A DNA stretch of 64,000 nt from Arcuatula senhousia (GCA_963971305.1 OZ020305.1:48775080-48839079), one strand, 5' to 3'. Numbered from the stretch's first letter, positions 9,482-20,373 are shown. Made by a program: numbers and translations. The notes: generated by a model not told the origin, from the sequence alone.

Positions 9482-12175
9482 TTTCAACCATCGAATGAGA
9501 TCGGTGAGAAATCAAATAAACAATCAAGCGATTATAACATTTATTTAATCGACTACAAATCTAATTTGCATAATAACACCCGATCGGCGAACAAAATTGT
9601 TAAACCTGTTCGCTGGAATGGGGACAAATCACAACAGTTCATCGAATCGGTTAACGACGGACTGTCCGTGATTGAATTATGTAATGAACTGGAGTCAATT
9701 GATATAAATACAAATGACGTCAAAACGAAATTAAATAATTTCGTTGAAAAACTTAATTCCACATTTATTGATTCTGCTGATAAATCTTTCGGAAACAAAA
9801 CATTTTTTGTTTCCGATCGACATAAGAATGACCAACCGTGGTTTACCAAATCGTGCCGAGAAAAACGAAACTTATTTCATAAGGCAAAGAAAAAATATAT
9901 GATAAATAAATCAGATGCTAATGGAATAAATCTGAGACAAGCATGTAAAAATTACAAAGCAGAAATGAACAATTGCTTCCAAAATTACCAATTCAAAATG
10001 GAAAATGATATCCGCAAAAAGTCGGATAGTGAACCACGAGAATTGTGGAAAATTTTGAACAGTTTTGGTCGCTCGAACTCTACAAAGGAGTCAAAATTGA
10101 CTATTGAAAGTTTATATGAATATTTTAGAAACTTGAACACATCTGAGGAAGACCCCGACGATGTGAGAATTGACTTCGACGTCAATAACATAGATGATAA
10201 TTTAAATGAAATCTTAAATGGTAAAATCTCGGAAGAGGAAATCATTTCTGCTGTAAAGGGGCTGAAAAATGGAAAAGCTCCCGGGTACGATAAAATTTTA
10301 AATGAATATATTAAATCTACAATACAAAACTTTAGTCCACTCTATGTTTCACTATTTAATAAAATTTTAGATACAGGTGTAGTTCCAGAGGTATGGACTG
10401 AAGGTATCATTATGCCTATTTATAAAAATAAGGGTGATCCCACAAGTCCTGATAACTACAGAGGAATTACATTAGTATCTTCACTAGGAAAGTTATTTAC
10501 TTCTATTTTAAATAATAGATTATCAGAATTTGCTGATTTGGTGCATATGATCCCTGATGCACAAGCTGGGTTTCGAAAGGGATATTCCACCTTTGATAAT
10601 ATTTTTTGTCTTCACGCATTGATAGAGATATATTTGTCCATGGGGAAGAAATTATTTTGTACTTTTGTAGATTTTAGAAAAGCGTTCGACACAGTTTGGA
10701 GGGCGGGACTTTGGCAAAAATTAAATAGAAATTCCATTTCTGGTAAAATATTAAGGGTAATTTATAACATGTATGATAATATTAAATCATGTGTAAAAAA
10801 TTGCGATCAGATTTCTGTTTTTTTCTCATGCAATATAGGAGTTAGACAGGGAGAGCATTTGTCTCCCTTCTTATTTTCTATTTTTCTGGCTGATCTAGAA
10901 AATCATTTTACTATTAATAATATTGATGGTTTGAAAAGTATTTCAAATATTATGAATGAAGATTTAAGAACATTTATGCTTATATTTGTATTGTTATATG
11001 CAGACGACACTATTATTCTGGCAGAGAGTGCCCAAGATTTACAACTCACTCTAACTGCTTTTGAGAATTATTGTAATATGTGGAAATTAGTTGTTAATGT
11101 AGATAAAACAAAATCAGTCATTTTTGCAAAAAGAAAATGTACACGGAATTTTGAATTTAAATTATGTGGACAAGTTATTGAAGTTGTTGATAATTTCTCA
11201 TATTTAGGATTAACTTTTAATTATAATGGAAAATTTGTATCGGCAAAGAAAAGATTATGTGAACAAGCACAAAAGGCGCTTTGTGCATTATATGCTAAAA
11301 TTAAAAACATTTGTATTCCAATTGATCTTCAATTAAAACTTTTCGAGTCCCTGATTGAACCGATCCTATTGTATGGCAGCGAAATCTGGGGATTCGAAAA
11401 ACTACAAGTAATCGAGAGAGTTCAACTCAAATTTCTAAAGAATATTCTTGCTGTTCGATCTAGCACTCCAAACTATATGGTTTATGGAGAGACGGGCAAA
11501 GCCCCCTTAGACATAAATATTAAATGCCGTATGCTTAATTTTTGGTGTAAACTACTGAAAGGGAACGATAAACTTTCTGGAAAGTTATATCGTCTACTTT
11601 TACATTTGCACAATAATGGCATATGTAACTCTGGATGGATTTCTTACATTAAGCGTACTCTTGATGACACGGGGTACAGCTTTGTGTGGAATAGTCAGAG
11701 TGCACTTTGTAAAAATGATATTAAAATATACATAAAACAAATCTTATTAGACCAATTTGTACAAACATGGTTTAGTGAGATGGACCAATCTACGAGAGGT
11801 CAGTTTTATTCTAAGCTAAAATCTAATTTTGGGTTGGAAAAATACTTGATTTCATTGAAGAAAAGCCGCAGAATTTATATTTGTAAATTACGATGTTTCA
11901 ACGTAAAAATTCCGATAGAAACGGGACGTTGGCACAGAATTCAACAAAATGATCGTATTTGTACTCTTTGTAATGCAAGATCAATTGGAAATGAAATGCA
12001 TTATCTTTTTACATGTCAAAACGAGCAGATACAACAACTTCAATTGAAATACATTCCAGAGTATTATCGTAGATCACGCAATGCAGACAAGATATATGGT
12101 TTACTTTCACTTTGCAACAGACCTGTTTTGAACAATTTGGCCATATTCATTCAAAAACTATCTAGGCTATTATAG
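9482..12175 (+). CDS. LINE ORF2 reverse transcriptase, N-terminus missing
   Basis: The frame is open for 897 codons with no stop or frameshift. It starts in the endonuclease-RT linker (PWFTKSCREKRNLFHKAKKKY near 9835). RT signatures follow in order: ISAVKGLKNGKAPGYD (~10248), IMPIYKNKGD and NYRGITL (~10410-10470), DAQAGFRKGYSTFDNIF, motif A FVDFRKAFDTVW (~10664), GVRQGEHLSPFLF (~10840), motif C YADDTIILA (10997), and the thumb part YLGLTFNYNG. The C-terminal region has LYGSEIWGFE and a zinc-knuckle-like CTLCN..GNEMHYLFTCQ (~11957). The APE endonuclease is absent, so it cannot retrotranspose alone. Clean reading suggests a young insertion. A short ORF at its start could initiate at TTG 9566, but upstream codons are open, so the start is simply lost by truncation. 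Confidence 0.88.
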   Translation, partial: FQPSNEIGEKSNKQSSDYNIYLIDYKSNLHNNTRSANKIVKPVRWNGDKSQQFIESVNDGLSVIELCNELESIDINTNDVKTKLNNFVEKLNSTFIDSADKSFGNKTFFVSDRHKNDQPWFTKSCREKRNLFHKAKKKYMINKSDANGINLRQACKNYKAEMNNCFQNYQFKMENDIRKKSDSEPRELWKILNSFGRSNSTKESKLTIESLYEYFRNLNTSEEDPDDVRIDFDVNNIDDNLNEILNGKISEEEIISAVKGLKNGKAPGYDKILNEYIKSTIQNFSPLYVSLFNKILDTGVVPEVWTEGIIMPIYKNKGDPTSPDNYRGITLVSSLGKLFTSILNNRLSEFADLVHMIPDAQAGFRKGYSTFDNIFCLHALIEIYLSMGKKLFCTFVDFRKAFDTVWRAGLWQKLNRNSISGKILRVIYNMYDNIKSCVKNCDQISVFFSCNIGVRQGEHLSPFLFSIFLADLENHFTINNIDGLKSISNIMNEDLRTFMLIFVLLYADDTIILAESAQDLQLTLTAFENYCNMWKLVVNVDKTKSVIFAKRKCTRNFEFKLCGQVIEVVDNFSYLGLTFNYNGKFVSAKKRLCEQAQKALCALYAKIKNICIPIDLQLKLFESLIEPILLYGSEIWGFEKLQVIERVQLKFLKNILAVRSSTPNYMVYGETGKAPLDINIKCRMLNFWCKLLKGNDKLSGKLYRLLLHLHNNGICNSGWISYIKRTLDDTGYSFVWNSQSALCKNDIKIYIKQILLDQFVQTWFSEMDQSTRGQFYSKLKSNFGLEKYLISLKKSRRIYICKLRCFNVKIPIETGRWHRIQQNDRICTLCNARSIGNEMHYLFTCQNEQIQQLQLKYIPEYYRRSRNADKIYGLLSLCNRPVLNNLAIFIQKLSRLL

Positions 12176-12496
12176 GTACTTACAAAATTTGATTGTATAA
12201 ATATAATCCTATCTTTAAAGAATATATACTCTACTACACGTGTTATCTATTTACAGCCAAAATTGTTTATCACGTGATCTCTAATGTAGCGGTACATACT
12301 CGTTTAAATATCCACAAGAAGTCCTTGTATCTATCTCAATTATCTTTACATTTACATACTTTATGCTTTTGATTGTTCATTGTCATTATTACGCTCACCA
12401 CCTTGTCTTTAATTGCCATGTTGTATATTTGTGACTTTTGTATTGTCCTCTTGTTGCGGCGTATGCTGCCTGAGTGTAATAATAAAATCTTGAAAT
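9482..12496 (+). mobile_element. LINE (Jockey superfamily, CR1/L2-like), 5'-truncated
   Basis: A single long RT frame is followed by a 3' UTR ending AATAATAAAATCTTGAAAT. Candidate 8-bp target duplication CTTATTTT lies at 9474-9481 and 12497-12504. The 5' end is lost inside the linker after the endonuclease, the usual result of incomplete target-primed reverse transcription. Clade placement within the Jockey group is inference. Confidence 0.8.
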
Positions 12497-12649
12497 CTTA
12501 TTTTCTAATATTTAATTAACAAGTAAATGTTGATTGCAATGCATAGCAATGCATGGATTCAAGTTAATGCAACATGATTATTAATGAGAATCGGAACTAC
12601 AGACTTAAATATGGAACGCCATAACTGCCTTATGATGATGAGTTTCATT

Positions 12650-12955
12650 ATGTGATGATACTTTATCATTATGTGATGGTACTTTGTCATTATGTGATGA
12701 TACGTCTTCATTATGTGGTGATACTTTGTCATTATGTGATTGTACTTCGTCATTGTGTGGTGATACTTTGTCATTATGTGATGGTACTTCTTCATTATGT
12801 GATGGTACTTTTTAATTATGTGATGATACTTTGTCATTATATGATGGTACTATACTTCTTCATTATGTGATGATACTTTGTCATTATGTGATGATACTTC
12901 TTCATTATGCGATGATACTTTGTCATTATGTGATGATACTTTGTCTTTATGAGAT
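12650..12955 (+). repeat. left array of 21-bp units, outer foldback element
   Basis: About 14 copies of a 21-bp unit built around GATACTTTGTCATTATGTGAT, with single-base variants (TGGTAC, TCTTCATT). Because 21 is a multiple of three, ORFs of repeated peptides run through it on both strands. These are not genes. Confidence 0.85.
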
Positions 12956-13095
12956 CAAAGTTTGTTATTATGAACAGCGCTGAAAAAATAGTCATTTCTT
13001 ATCTTGTTCAACAGGTAGTTTTTCTGTATATCCCCCCTACAAAATCGTTTCCAAAAGGTCGCTTTCTCGAATTTCAAATCAAGAACCAATATATT

Positions 13096-13147
13096 AATTT
13101 ATTAAATTATAATAATAATCTTTGATCTCATAAAGACAAAGTTCATT
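13096..13147. repeat. extra inverted fragment of outer-element inner arm
   Basis: CTTTGATCTCATAAAGACAAAG appears here in the same orientation as at the right end (17440-17461), although the left arm already has its own inverted copy at 12947. The outer element may therefore be a rearranged or recombined copy rather than a simple two-arm structure. Confidence 0.45.
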
Positions 13148-13195
13148 AACATGTATGGAACGCTATAGCTGCCTTATGGTGACTGATTTTCTGTT

Positions 13196-13495
13196 GTGGT
13201 CATCAATTTTCACTTTGTTGTGGTATTTTTTCACTTTGTTGTGGTACTTTTTTACTTTGTTGTGGTACTTTTTCACTTTGTTGTGGTATATTTTTACTTT
13301 GTTGTGGTACTTTTTCACTTTGTTGTGGTACTTTTTAACTTTGTTGTGGTATATTTTAACTTTGTTGTGGTACTTTTTCACTTTGTTGTGGTATTTTTTC
13401 ACTTTGTTGTGGTATATTTTTACTTTGTTGTGGTACTTTTTTACTCTGTTGTGGTTTTTTTTTTACTTTGTTGTGGTACTTTTTCATTCTGTTAC
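13196..13495 (+). repeat. left array of 21-bp units, inner foldback element
   Basis: About 14 copies of TTGTGGTACTTTTTCACTTTG. Variants alternate TATTTTTAC and TACTTTTTC. The period and the TAC-TTT-T-T-CA-T-TGT skeleton match the outer array, so the two arrays share ancestry. ORFs reading FTLLWYF repeats on either strand are artefacts. Confidence 0.87.
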
Positions 13496-14651
13496 TTTTT
13501 GTTGTCGTCCCGATAGGTGGCGACCCCGGAATGGCGATTTACATTTGGGATAACGTGAAATCTGACCGGAAGCCCTCCAAGATGGAGGAGGGGGCTCAAA
13601 TATGCCAAATGGAAAGAATTTTGAAAAAACTTAATTTGCAAAGTCTGATACCAAAATTTCAGGCTCCTGGGAGCCTCTTGTTAGTTTGACAGCTTAAATA
13701 TGCAAAAATTTGCTCCCCACTAAAATAACCTGCCTTGGTAATACATTGTACATGTACATGTAAGTGGTTTTTATATATTTATCACATAGATGTACGTGAA
13801 ATACGAATTTTTACAGTGAAATAAAAATCGGGTAATTCACTGAGTGACCAAAATATTTTCACTCCTACGTCATGTCCCGCAACACTATTAACTGTGACAT
13901 AGTGAAATGTTGGCATGGCAGCAGTCTACATTGATTCTTACGCTATTCAAATTTTTATGAAAAATAACATTTTTAATGGTATTGTATCTATGTAATAAAT
14001 ACAATAACTTGTTTGGCCTCCTGAATAACCAAAATATGATCACTCGTGCGGTGACCGCAACTCTGATGTGGATTGTTCTGTGCACTTGTTAAATCAGATG
14101 CGTTCACCGCACTGATGATCATATTTTGGTTATTTCCTTGACCCAATTAGTTATCCTGTAAATAGTTTATTACTTTAGTTAGTTTGGTTACTAAATATAG
14201 ATAGTTTAATTAGTTTAGTTACTAGATATAGAAAGTTTAATAGTGTAGTTAGTAAATAGAGTTAGTTTTGTAGCTCACATCACCAAAGAGTCTATCTAGT
14301 GCATGAACTATTGTCAACTCAAGGGTTTCCACAAAAAACTTTAGTTCGATTGATTTGAAATTTGGCAATGACATTACTTTAATACTATATGGAATTCATA
14401 TTTGGGGCCCCCTGTTTTCTTTTAGAAATGTTGGCCCAAAAGGGGCAAACAAATCACATCCCTTTTCCCAATTATGTAGAGGCCAAAATTGGAACTTTTT
14501 ATACCCCCTCTTCGAAGAAGTGGAGGTAAACTGTTTTATCTTGTTACAGACAAAAATTTTTGTCACAGTTTTTTTTTTTCAGAAACTTCAAGAGATAGAG
14601 GTCTAATATTTATGTCTTCTCCCACTTGGGTGGGGAGACATATTGTTTTTG

Positions 14652-15612
14652 TCCTGTCCGTCTGTCCGTCACAAAGTTTGTCAGCGCAACTCCTCTGAAA
14701 CTACTGAACCGATTTTAACAAAACTTGGTATGTAGGAAGGACACCATATGCAGTTGTGCATATTACCAGGAAATTTTGATCCTCAAATGTTTTGGGAGTA
14801 CTGCCCCTTTGAACTTAGAAATTTGCTGAAAATCCTCTCTTATCACCTTGTCAGCGCAACTCCTCTAAAATTACTGAACTGATTTCAACGAAACTTTGTA
14901 TGAAGGAAGGACAACATACACTGTATTTGGTTTGTGCATATTATCAGGAAATTTTGATCCTCAAATTTTTGTGGTGTTTATGAACCTTTTAAAATCACTA
15001 TTTTTTTTTTGAAAGTGGGGGGACGTTTTTGCAGACAAAAACAAACTCTAATTTGCATATAGCTTTATCCTAGGTAATTTTAATACGACCGCAAAAAAAT
15101 TGCGGACGTATGATGGTATGATGCTGTCGTCGTCTGTGTCGTATGCGTCGTTGTCCAGATTTTTAGTGTTCCAACAATAACTTCAGTTCTAGTTATTTGA
15201 TTGCTATGAAATTTTACAATGATGTTCCTTACCATTAAAGGATGAATGGGATTGATTTTGGGGGTCCCCCCATTTTCCATTTCAAAATTAGGGGCCAAAA
15301 AGGGGCTAAAAATACTACATTAATGTTTGTTGCCACAATAGCTTTAGTTTAGTTATTCCATTGGTTTGTAATTTGGCAATAATGTTCCTTACCATAAAAG
15401 GATGAATGGGATTGATTTTGGGGTTCCCCCTTTTTTTGTTTCGAAATTAGGGGCCGAAAAGGGGCATAAAATTCAAATATTTTATTTTATTTTATTTGTT
15501 TCAACCATTACTTTGGCCCTAGTTGGCCTTTTGCTGTGAAATTTGTCAAGAGTGATTCTTACAATAAAAGAATGAACCTGATGAATTTTTGCGCCCCCCC
15601 CCATTTTCCCAT
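14652..15612. repeat. loop of inner foldback element: two sets of diverged modules
   Basis: The first set is two ~170-bp modules starting GTCAGCGCAACTCCTCT (14679, 14851), each with ACTGAAC.GATTT.AAC.AAACTT and CAGGAAATTTTGATCCTCAAA. Next is a small ACCGCAAAAAAATTGCGG hairpin at 15088. The second set is three ~150-bp modules (15170, 15325, 15500) built on GTTCCTTACCATTAAAGGATGAATGGG and GGGGGTCCCCCCATTTTCC. A related module lies in each arm (14296-14480; 15760-15930). Confidence 0.6.
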
Positions 15613-16699
15613 CAAAAACAATATGTCTCCCCATCGAAGTGGGGAAAGACATAAATATTAGACCTCTATCTCTTGTAGTTTCTGAAAAAACTATGACGAA
15701 AATTTTTGTTACAAACAAACGGACGGACGGACAGACAAGGGTAAAACAGTTTACCTCCACTTCTTCGAAGAGGGGGTATAAAAAGTTCCAATTTTGGCCT
15801 CTACATAATTGGGAAAAGGGGTGTGATTTTTTTGGAATATGAATTCCATATAGTATTAAAGAAATGTCATTGCCAAATTTCAAATCAATCGAACTAATGT
15901 TTTTGGTGGAAACCCTTGAGTTGACAATAGTTCATGCACTACACTCTTTGGTGATGTGAGCTACACAACTATCTCTATTTACTAACTACACTATTAAACT
16001 TTCTATATCAAGTAACTAAACTAATTAAACTATCTATATCTAGTAACCAAACTAACTAAAGTAATAAACTAATTACAAGATAACTAATTGGGTCAAGGAA
16101 ATAACCAAAATATGATCATCAGTGCGGTGAACGCATCTGATTTAACAAGTGCACAGAACAATCCACATCAGAGTTGCGGTCACCGCACGAGTGATCATAT
16201 TTTGGTTATTCAGGAGGCCTAACAAGTTATTGTTTTTATTACATAGATACAATACCATTAAAAATGTTGTTTTTCATGAAATTTTGAATGGCGTAAGAAT
16301 CAATGAAGATTGCTGCAATGCCAACATTTCACTATGTCACAGTTAATAGTGTTGCGGGACATGACGTAGGAGTGAAAATATTTTGGTTATTTCACTCAGT
16401 GAATTACTTGAATTGGTATTTCACATACATCTATGTAATAAATATATAAAAACCACTTACATGTACATGTACAATGTATTACCATAGCAGGTTATTTTAG
16501 TGGGGAGCAAATTTTTGCATATTTAAGCTGTCAAACTAACAAGAGGCTCCCAGGAGCCTGAAATTTTGGTATCAGACTTTGCAAATTAAGTTTTTCAAAA
16601 TTCTTTCCATTTGGCATATTTGAGCCCCCTCCTCCATCTTTCACGTTATCCCAAATGTAAATCGCCATTCCGGGATCGCCACCTATCGGGACGACAACA

Positions 16700-17041
16700 A
16701 AAAGTAACAAAATGAAAAAGTACCACAACAAAGTAAAAAAAATACCACAACAGAGTAAAAATGTATCATAACAAAGTAAAAACATACCACAACAAAGTGA
16801 AAAAGTACCACAACAAAGTTAAAATATACCACAACAAAGTGAAAAAATACCACAACAAAGTGAAAAAGTACCACAACAAAGTTAAAATATACCACAACAA
16901 AGTTAAAAAGTACCACAACAAAGTGAAAAAGTACCACAACAAAGTAAAAATATACCACAACAAAGTGAAAAAGTACCACAACAAAGTAAAAAAGTACCAC
17001 AACAAAGTGAAAAAATACCACAACAAAGTGAAAATTGATGA
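16700..17041 (-). repeat. right array of 21-bp units, inner foldback element
   Basis: About 15 copies, the inverse of the left inner array (CAAAGTGAAAAAGTACCACAA). The order of variants partly mirrors the left arm, which suggests that the arms were copied from each other. Confidence 0.87.
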
Positions 17042-17455
17042 CCACAACAGAAAATCAGTCACCATAAGGCAGCTTTGGCGTTCCATAAACATGTTTTTTT
17101 AAGTTCTTTATTTTTAGCTCGGGATTTAAATCTATGTTTTAAACTGTTCGGGTTAAAGCGTCTTTCATTCAAAAATAACAGAAAGAAATACAACCTATCA
17201 ATAGAGGTCGCGTCTATCAACACTAGTTGAAAACTAAGTAATTAGCCACTAAAGAAGAAAATTGTTGTTTACAAAGTTTAAATATATAATTAATTTTGTA
17301 TTAGTTATGGATTTGAAATTCGAGAAACCGACCATTTGGAAACTATTTGAGGGGGGGGGGGGACACAGAAAAACTACGCGTCGAACAAGATATTTGTCAT
17401 AAGAAAAGAATATTTTTTAGCGCTGTTCATTATCATAAACTTTGATCTCATAAAG

Positions 17456-17706
17456 ACAAAGTATCATCACATAATGACAAAGTATCATCACATAATGAAG
17501 AAGTATCATCACATAATGACAAAGTATCATCACATAATGAAGAAGTACCATCACATAATGACAAAGTATCACCACATAATGACAAAGTATCACCACATGA
17601 TGACAAAGTATCACCACATAATGAAGAAGTATCATCACATAATGATAAAGTAACATCACATAATGACAAAGTACCATCACATAATGAAGAAGTATCATCA
17701 CATAAT
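17456..17706 (-). repeat. right array of 21-bp units, outer foldback element
   Basis: About 12 copies of the inverse of the left outer array (ATCATCACATAATGACAAAGT), ending at the CAAGGCAGCTATGGCG terminus. Confidence 0.85.
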
Positions 17707-17749
17707 GAAACACATCATCACAAGGCAGCTATGGCGTTCCATACTTAAA

Positions 17750-18454
17750 CGTCCTATCAATTAATGCATATGAGGCACCAAAAAATTAGACAAAAACGTA
17801 CATCGCTCGTGTTTGAGATGATATCACAACAGTTGACATTGCATCAAAAGTGCCCACGTCTTTTCGGGATTTTAGTCCTTTAGTTCTTATATTCTAAATT
17901 TTAAACGATTTTATTCCTCAATTGAGACGCAGAATTTCGTCATATGAGGACAAAAAAAAAGAGAATCAACTTTAAATTTATGCTGCATGGCGCGGCTGTG
18001 CTCGCATTTAGGCAATGCCTATCTCATATTAACTGTTGAATAGCTGCTGCAGAGGGGCATTCCCCTATAGTCAGACTATAATTACCTATCATCATCATAT
18101 TAATATGCAAGAAAATGTGTATGCTTGAAATGTCTACAAGTATGCAACAATTTACGAATTAAACTTTCATTACTCGATCATATTCAATACAAATTTATCT
18201 TATCAACTCGAACAAGTGTCTAAATATTCTGTGCTATAAATGCTCCCACTCATCTACAAATTATAGTTCCAATGGATATTGAAGGAGTTTTATACTCATA
18301 CTGTTGTCATTTCTGTATCTGCTTTTTGTACCAATGTCCTGGAAATCCCACTGCGTTTTTATTGAAACAACATCTGAAAAGGAGTCGAGACGGCCCAGAT
18401 ATGTTACGCATAAATAGACCATTTTATTCATTATTATGATTAAACGTCTCGTAA
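17750..18454. other. no gene seen
   Basis: AT-rich sequence, no supported feature. Confidence 0.5.
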
Positions 18455-18730
18455 GAATAGGCCCGCGGCAGAGTTTGGCGTAAAAGACGACTGAAAGTCT
18501 TGTCGTAGTGCTCAGCCCATAGAGTGACAAAGGTTATACCATAAATGGATGGATAGGGTGTCCCTCATCCTCAGTGGTTTCAAGATTATAATTCGGAAAG
18601 TTTTACCACTTAACATGGTGGGCCCACGTTTGTGAATGTTGCCATGCTTCATTTACGTAAACGATCTCTTTCTGGATAGCCAAGTAGTGGAGCACATATG
18701 CTACATTTTCCCATCACTCCCCATATATCT
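18455..18730 (+). repeat. family A retroposon, diverged, 3'-incomplete
   Basis: Blocks in family order: AATAGGCCCGCGGCAGAG, GTAAAAGACGACTGAAAGTCTTG, GTGCTCAGCCCATAGAGTGA, GGTGGGCCCACGTTTGTG, TAGCCAAGTAGTGGAGCACAT. Confidence 0.55.
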
Positions 18731-18866
18731 GTGTCCTTCTAATTTTAGACAACAATGAAATATGGAATTAGTGTACGTGGCTATTGCATCTTATTATTCC
18801 CTCCTTTTTAATCGCCCTTATTTAATAGTTATCTAAAGATAATATGATAAAAGGTGCAACCTAAAA

Positions 18867-19670
18867 TGGGACGCAGCTTCAGAAAATAATTGTCAAAAAA
18901 ACATGAATCAATAGCAAATACCCCAACAAATTATAGGATATGCAAATTATAAATATTTGTAACATTCTGAAAAAGGGTCGAAATATTTACGTTCGACGGG
19001 GACGAAATTATATATTTTAGCTTAACGTAATATGTGACGTCATTTCCTGGTTTGCTCTTACCAGACAGTAACAGTAAACAAACAAAAGTGACTTTTTCTG
19101 TCAGGTTTCGGAAGATTTTCGGTATACCAATATATCTAATTCGAGGTATTGGTTGAAGAAGATAAAAATCTGAGAGAAAATGACGACTGGTTTCAAATCA
19201 ATGCAGGACACATGCACAGGATTAACTATATCCATGGTCAGCCAAGATTAGACCATCTTTTTTTTACTATTCAATGATGTACAGCTTAATGTTTTATTGT
19301 TAATGTCTGAAACATCGTCATAAATTGGCTGAATAACTATTGAACAATGGTTCACAGCGCACATTATTACAATTACCATTCTCGCGAGAACTTGGCGAGA
19401 TCATTTCATGTCTTTGACAACGAGAGTTTCCTCGAAAAATATGTTTAAAGAGTTTCGTTTTGACTTTCCATTCGTATTCTCCTGTATATTTAAAAAAATT
19501 ATCTGTGGTTATGAAATCTGTCAATTCAAAGATGTATTCAAAAAAAAGCATCGAATTTTTGGCCCCATAGATAGTCGTGCCTAGTGCACTTGCGCGCACT
19601 AGGCACATCCGGTTAGAAAAAAAACAACCATTAAATTTTGGAAGTTTCTAAATATGTGAGCAGCGTCCCA
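18867..19670. repeat. inverted-terminus unit E1
   Basis: It starts TGGGACGCAGC and ends GCAGCGTCCCA. It carries TGCAAATTATAAATATTTGTAAC, TTCGACGGGGACGAAAT, ACAGTAAACAAACAAAAGTGAC and a block starting ATGACGACTGGTTTCAAA. It ends TTGCGCGCACTAGGCACATCCGGTTAG. A 23-24-bp tract ending GGTGCAACCTAAAA precedes both E1 and E2, which are in tandem. E1 lacks ~0.93 kb present in E2. Confidence 0.6.
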
Positions 19671-19879
19671 TATGATAATAGGTGCAACCTAAAATGGGAC
19701 GCAGGTTTAGAAAATAATTGCCTAAATATCATGAATCAATTTCAAATACCCGAACAAATTATAAAATATCGGATCATGAACAAGCTCTTTTGTGGACTTG
19801 AGCAACAAACTATGCTCAATATACTCCCCCGACCAAATTTTTTCCTTGATGTTTAAAGGAATATGGGACCCAAAGGGAT

Positions 19880-20060
19880 CAAATATACTAGGGGGCTTGT
19901 ATTGTTTTGAATAATCGGCAATTCATTGCAAATGTTTGCATTTGGGGGGTTTAATTGTTGAACTTGTTGACATGGCTGCTTGCTGTTTTCCGTTGTGATT
20001 TTTTGAATTGCTGTTTGTTTATGTTTGTTGTGTCGCGTACACTTATTCCACATCTCAATA
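19880..20060 (-). repeat. dispersed GTGGAATAAGTGTACGCGACA repeat
   Basis: It reads CGCGTACACTTATTCCACATCTC at its right end, preceded by a TGCTGTTTTCCGTTGTGATTTTTTGAATTG block. Related pieces occur at 25625-25775 and 58330-58470 and near 3010. Confidence 0.5.
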
Positions 20061-20064
20061 TCGT

Positions 20065-20373
20065 CTATGTAAGTGTTTCTAATTCATAATTAATCACTGT
20101 ACCTGATGTGGTATTAGGATGGTTTCCAGATGCAGCAGCTACAGCCTGGGTTGGTGACACGGCCGTGAAGGAAGGTGGAGTTACAAGTGAATTTCTGCTC
20201 TCAAACTCATGACGTTGGAACAGAGACACCTCGGGTTTGATTTCCTCAGCCTGCTGTCTACCAATGACTCTTGGTCTATACTCCAGTGGAATTTCTGCGT
20301 GAAGCAAGTTCGGGATTGGTGTTGGCGGCATTAACTCGGCGTGACAATTATTTGACACGTCATCACCAAGCAA
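20065..20373 (-). CDS. unidentified coding-like tract inside E2
   Basis: The minus frame reads ELMPPTPIPNLLHAEIPLEY, RPRVIGRQQAEEIKPEVS, then a Ser/Thr/Ala-rich tail to a stop near 20065. Immediately upstream, in another frame, is a basic stretch (KPPKKRNRKASKRTQ) that resembles a nuclear localisation signal. The tract could be the C-terminus of a captured or transposon-encoded nuclear protein, frame-broken. I do not recognise a family, and it may be non-coding. Confidence 0.3.
   Translation of the reverse strand: MLGDDVSNNCHAELMPPTPIPNLLHAEIPLEYRPRVIGRQQAEEIKPEVSLFQRHEFESRNSLVTPPSFTAVSPTQAVAAASGNHPNTTSGTVINYELETLT

Larger units (their letters stand above)
13154..17087. mobile_element. inner foldback element, 1.5-kb inverted arms
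   Basis: The terminal sequence TATGGAACGC.ATAGCTGCC matches the outer element. It is flanked by an exact 6-bp repeat AACATG (13148-13153; 17088-17093). The arms are 13154-14651 and 15613-17087, joined by a ~960-bp loop. From outside inward each arm has GACTGATTTTCTGTTGTGG, a 21-bp array, GTCGTCCCGATAGGTGGCGA, a GGCTCCTGGGAGCC hairpin, GTACATGTACATGTAAG, TGATCATATTTTGGTTAT and TATGTCT.CCCCAC. No transposase is seen. Confidence 0.85.
12610..17743. mobile_element. outer foldback element with 21-bp repeat arrays
   Basis: The ends are inverted (TATGGAACGCCATAACTGCC on the left; GGCAGCTATGGCGTTCCATA on the right). They are flanked by a 6-bp direct repeat CTTAAA at 12604-12609 and 17744-17749. Just inside each end is an array of 21-bp units (TTTGTCATTATGTGATGATAC type). 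Further inside are matching blocks TTTATGAGATCAAAG and GAACAGCGCT.AAAAA, then TTTCTCGAATTTCAAATC. A related element (13154-17087) has inserted into it. No transposase gene is visible, so it is non-autonomous. Confidence 0.82.

Noticed and set aside
12559..12870. ORFs of repeated peptides (KYHHIM, HYVMILC types) on both strands
   Set aside because: They are read-through of the 21-bp array; period 21 keeps every frame open. Same for 17417-17713.
13155..13553. ORFs rich in FTLLWYF or FHFVVV repeats, and the mirror set at 16683-17102
   Set aside because: Artefacts of the inner 21-bp array, not membrane proteins.
12650..17706. CRISPR array
   Set aside because: Units are directly adjacent 21-bp repeats without unique spacers, and the genome is eukaryotic.
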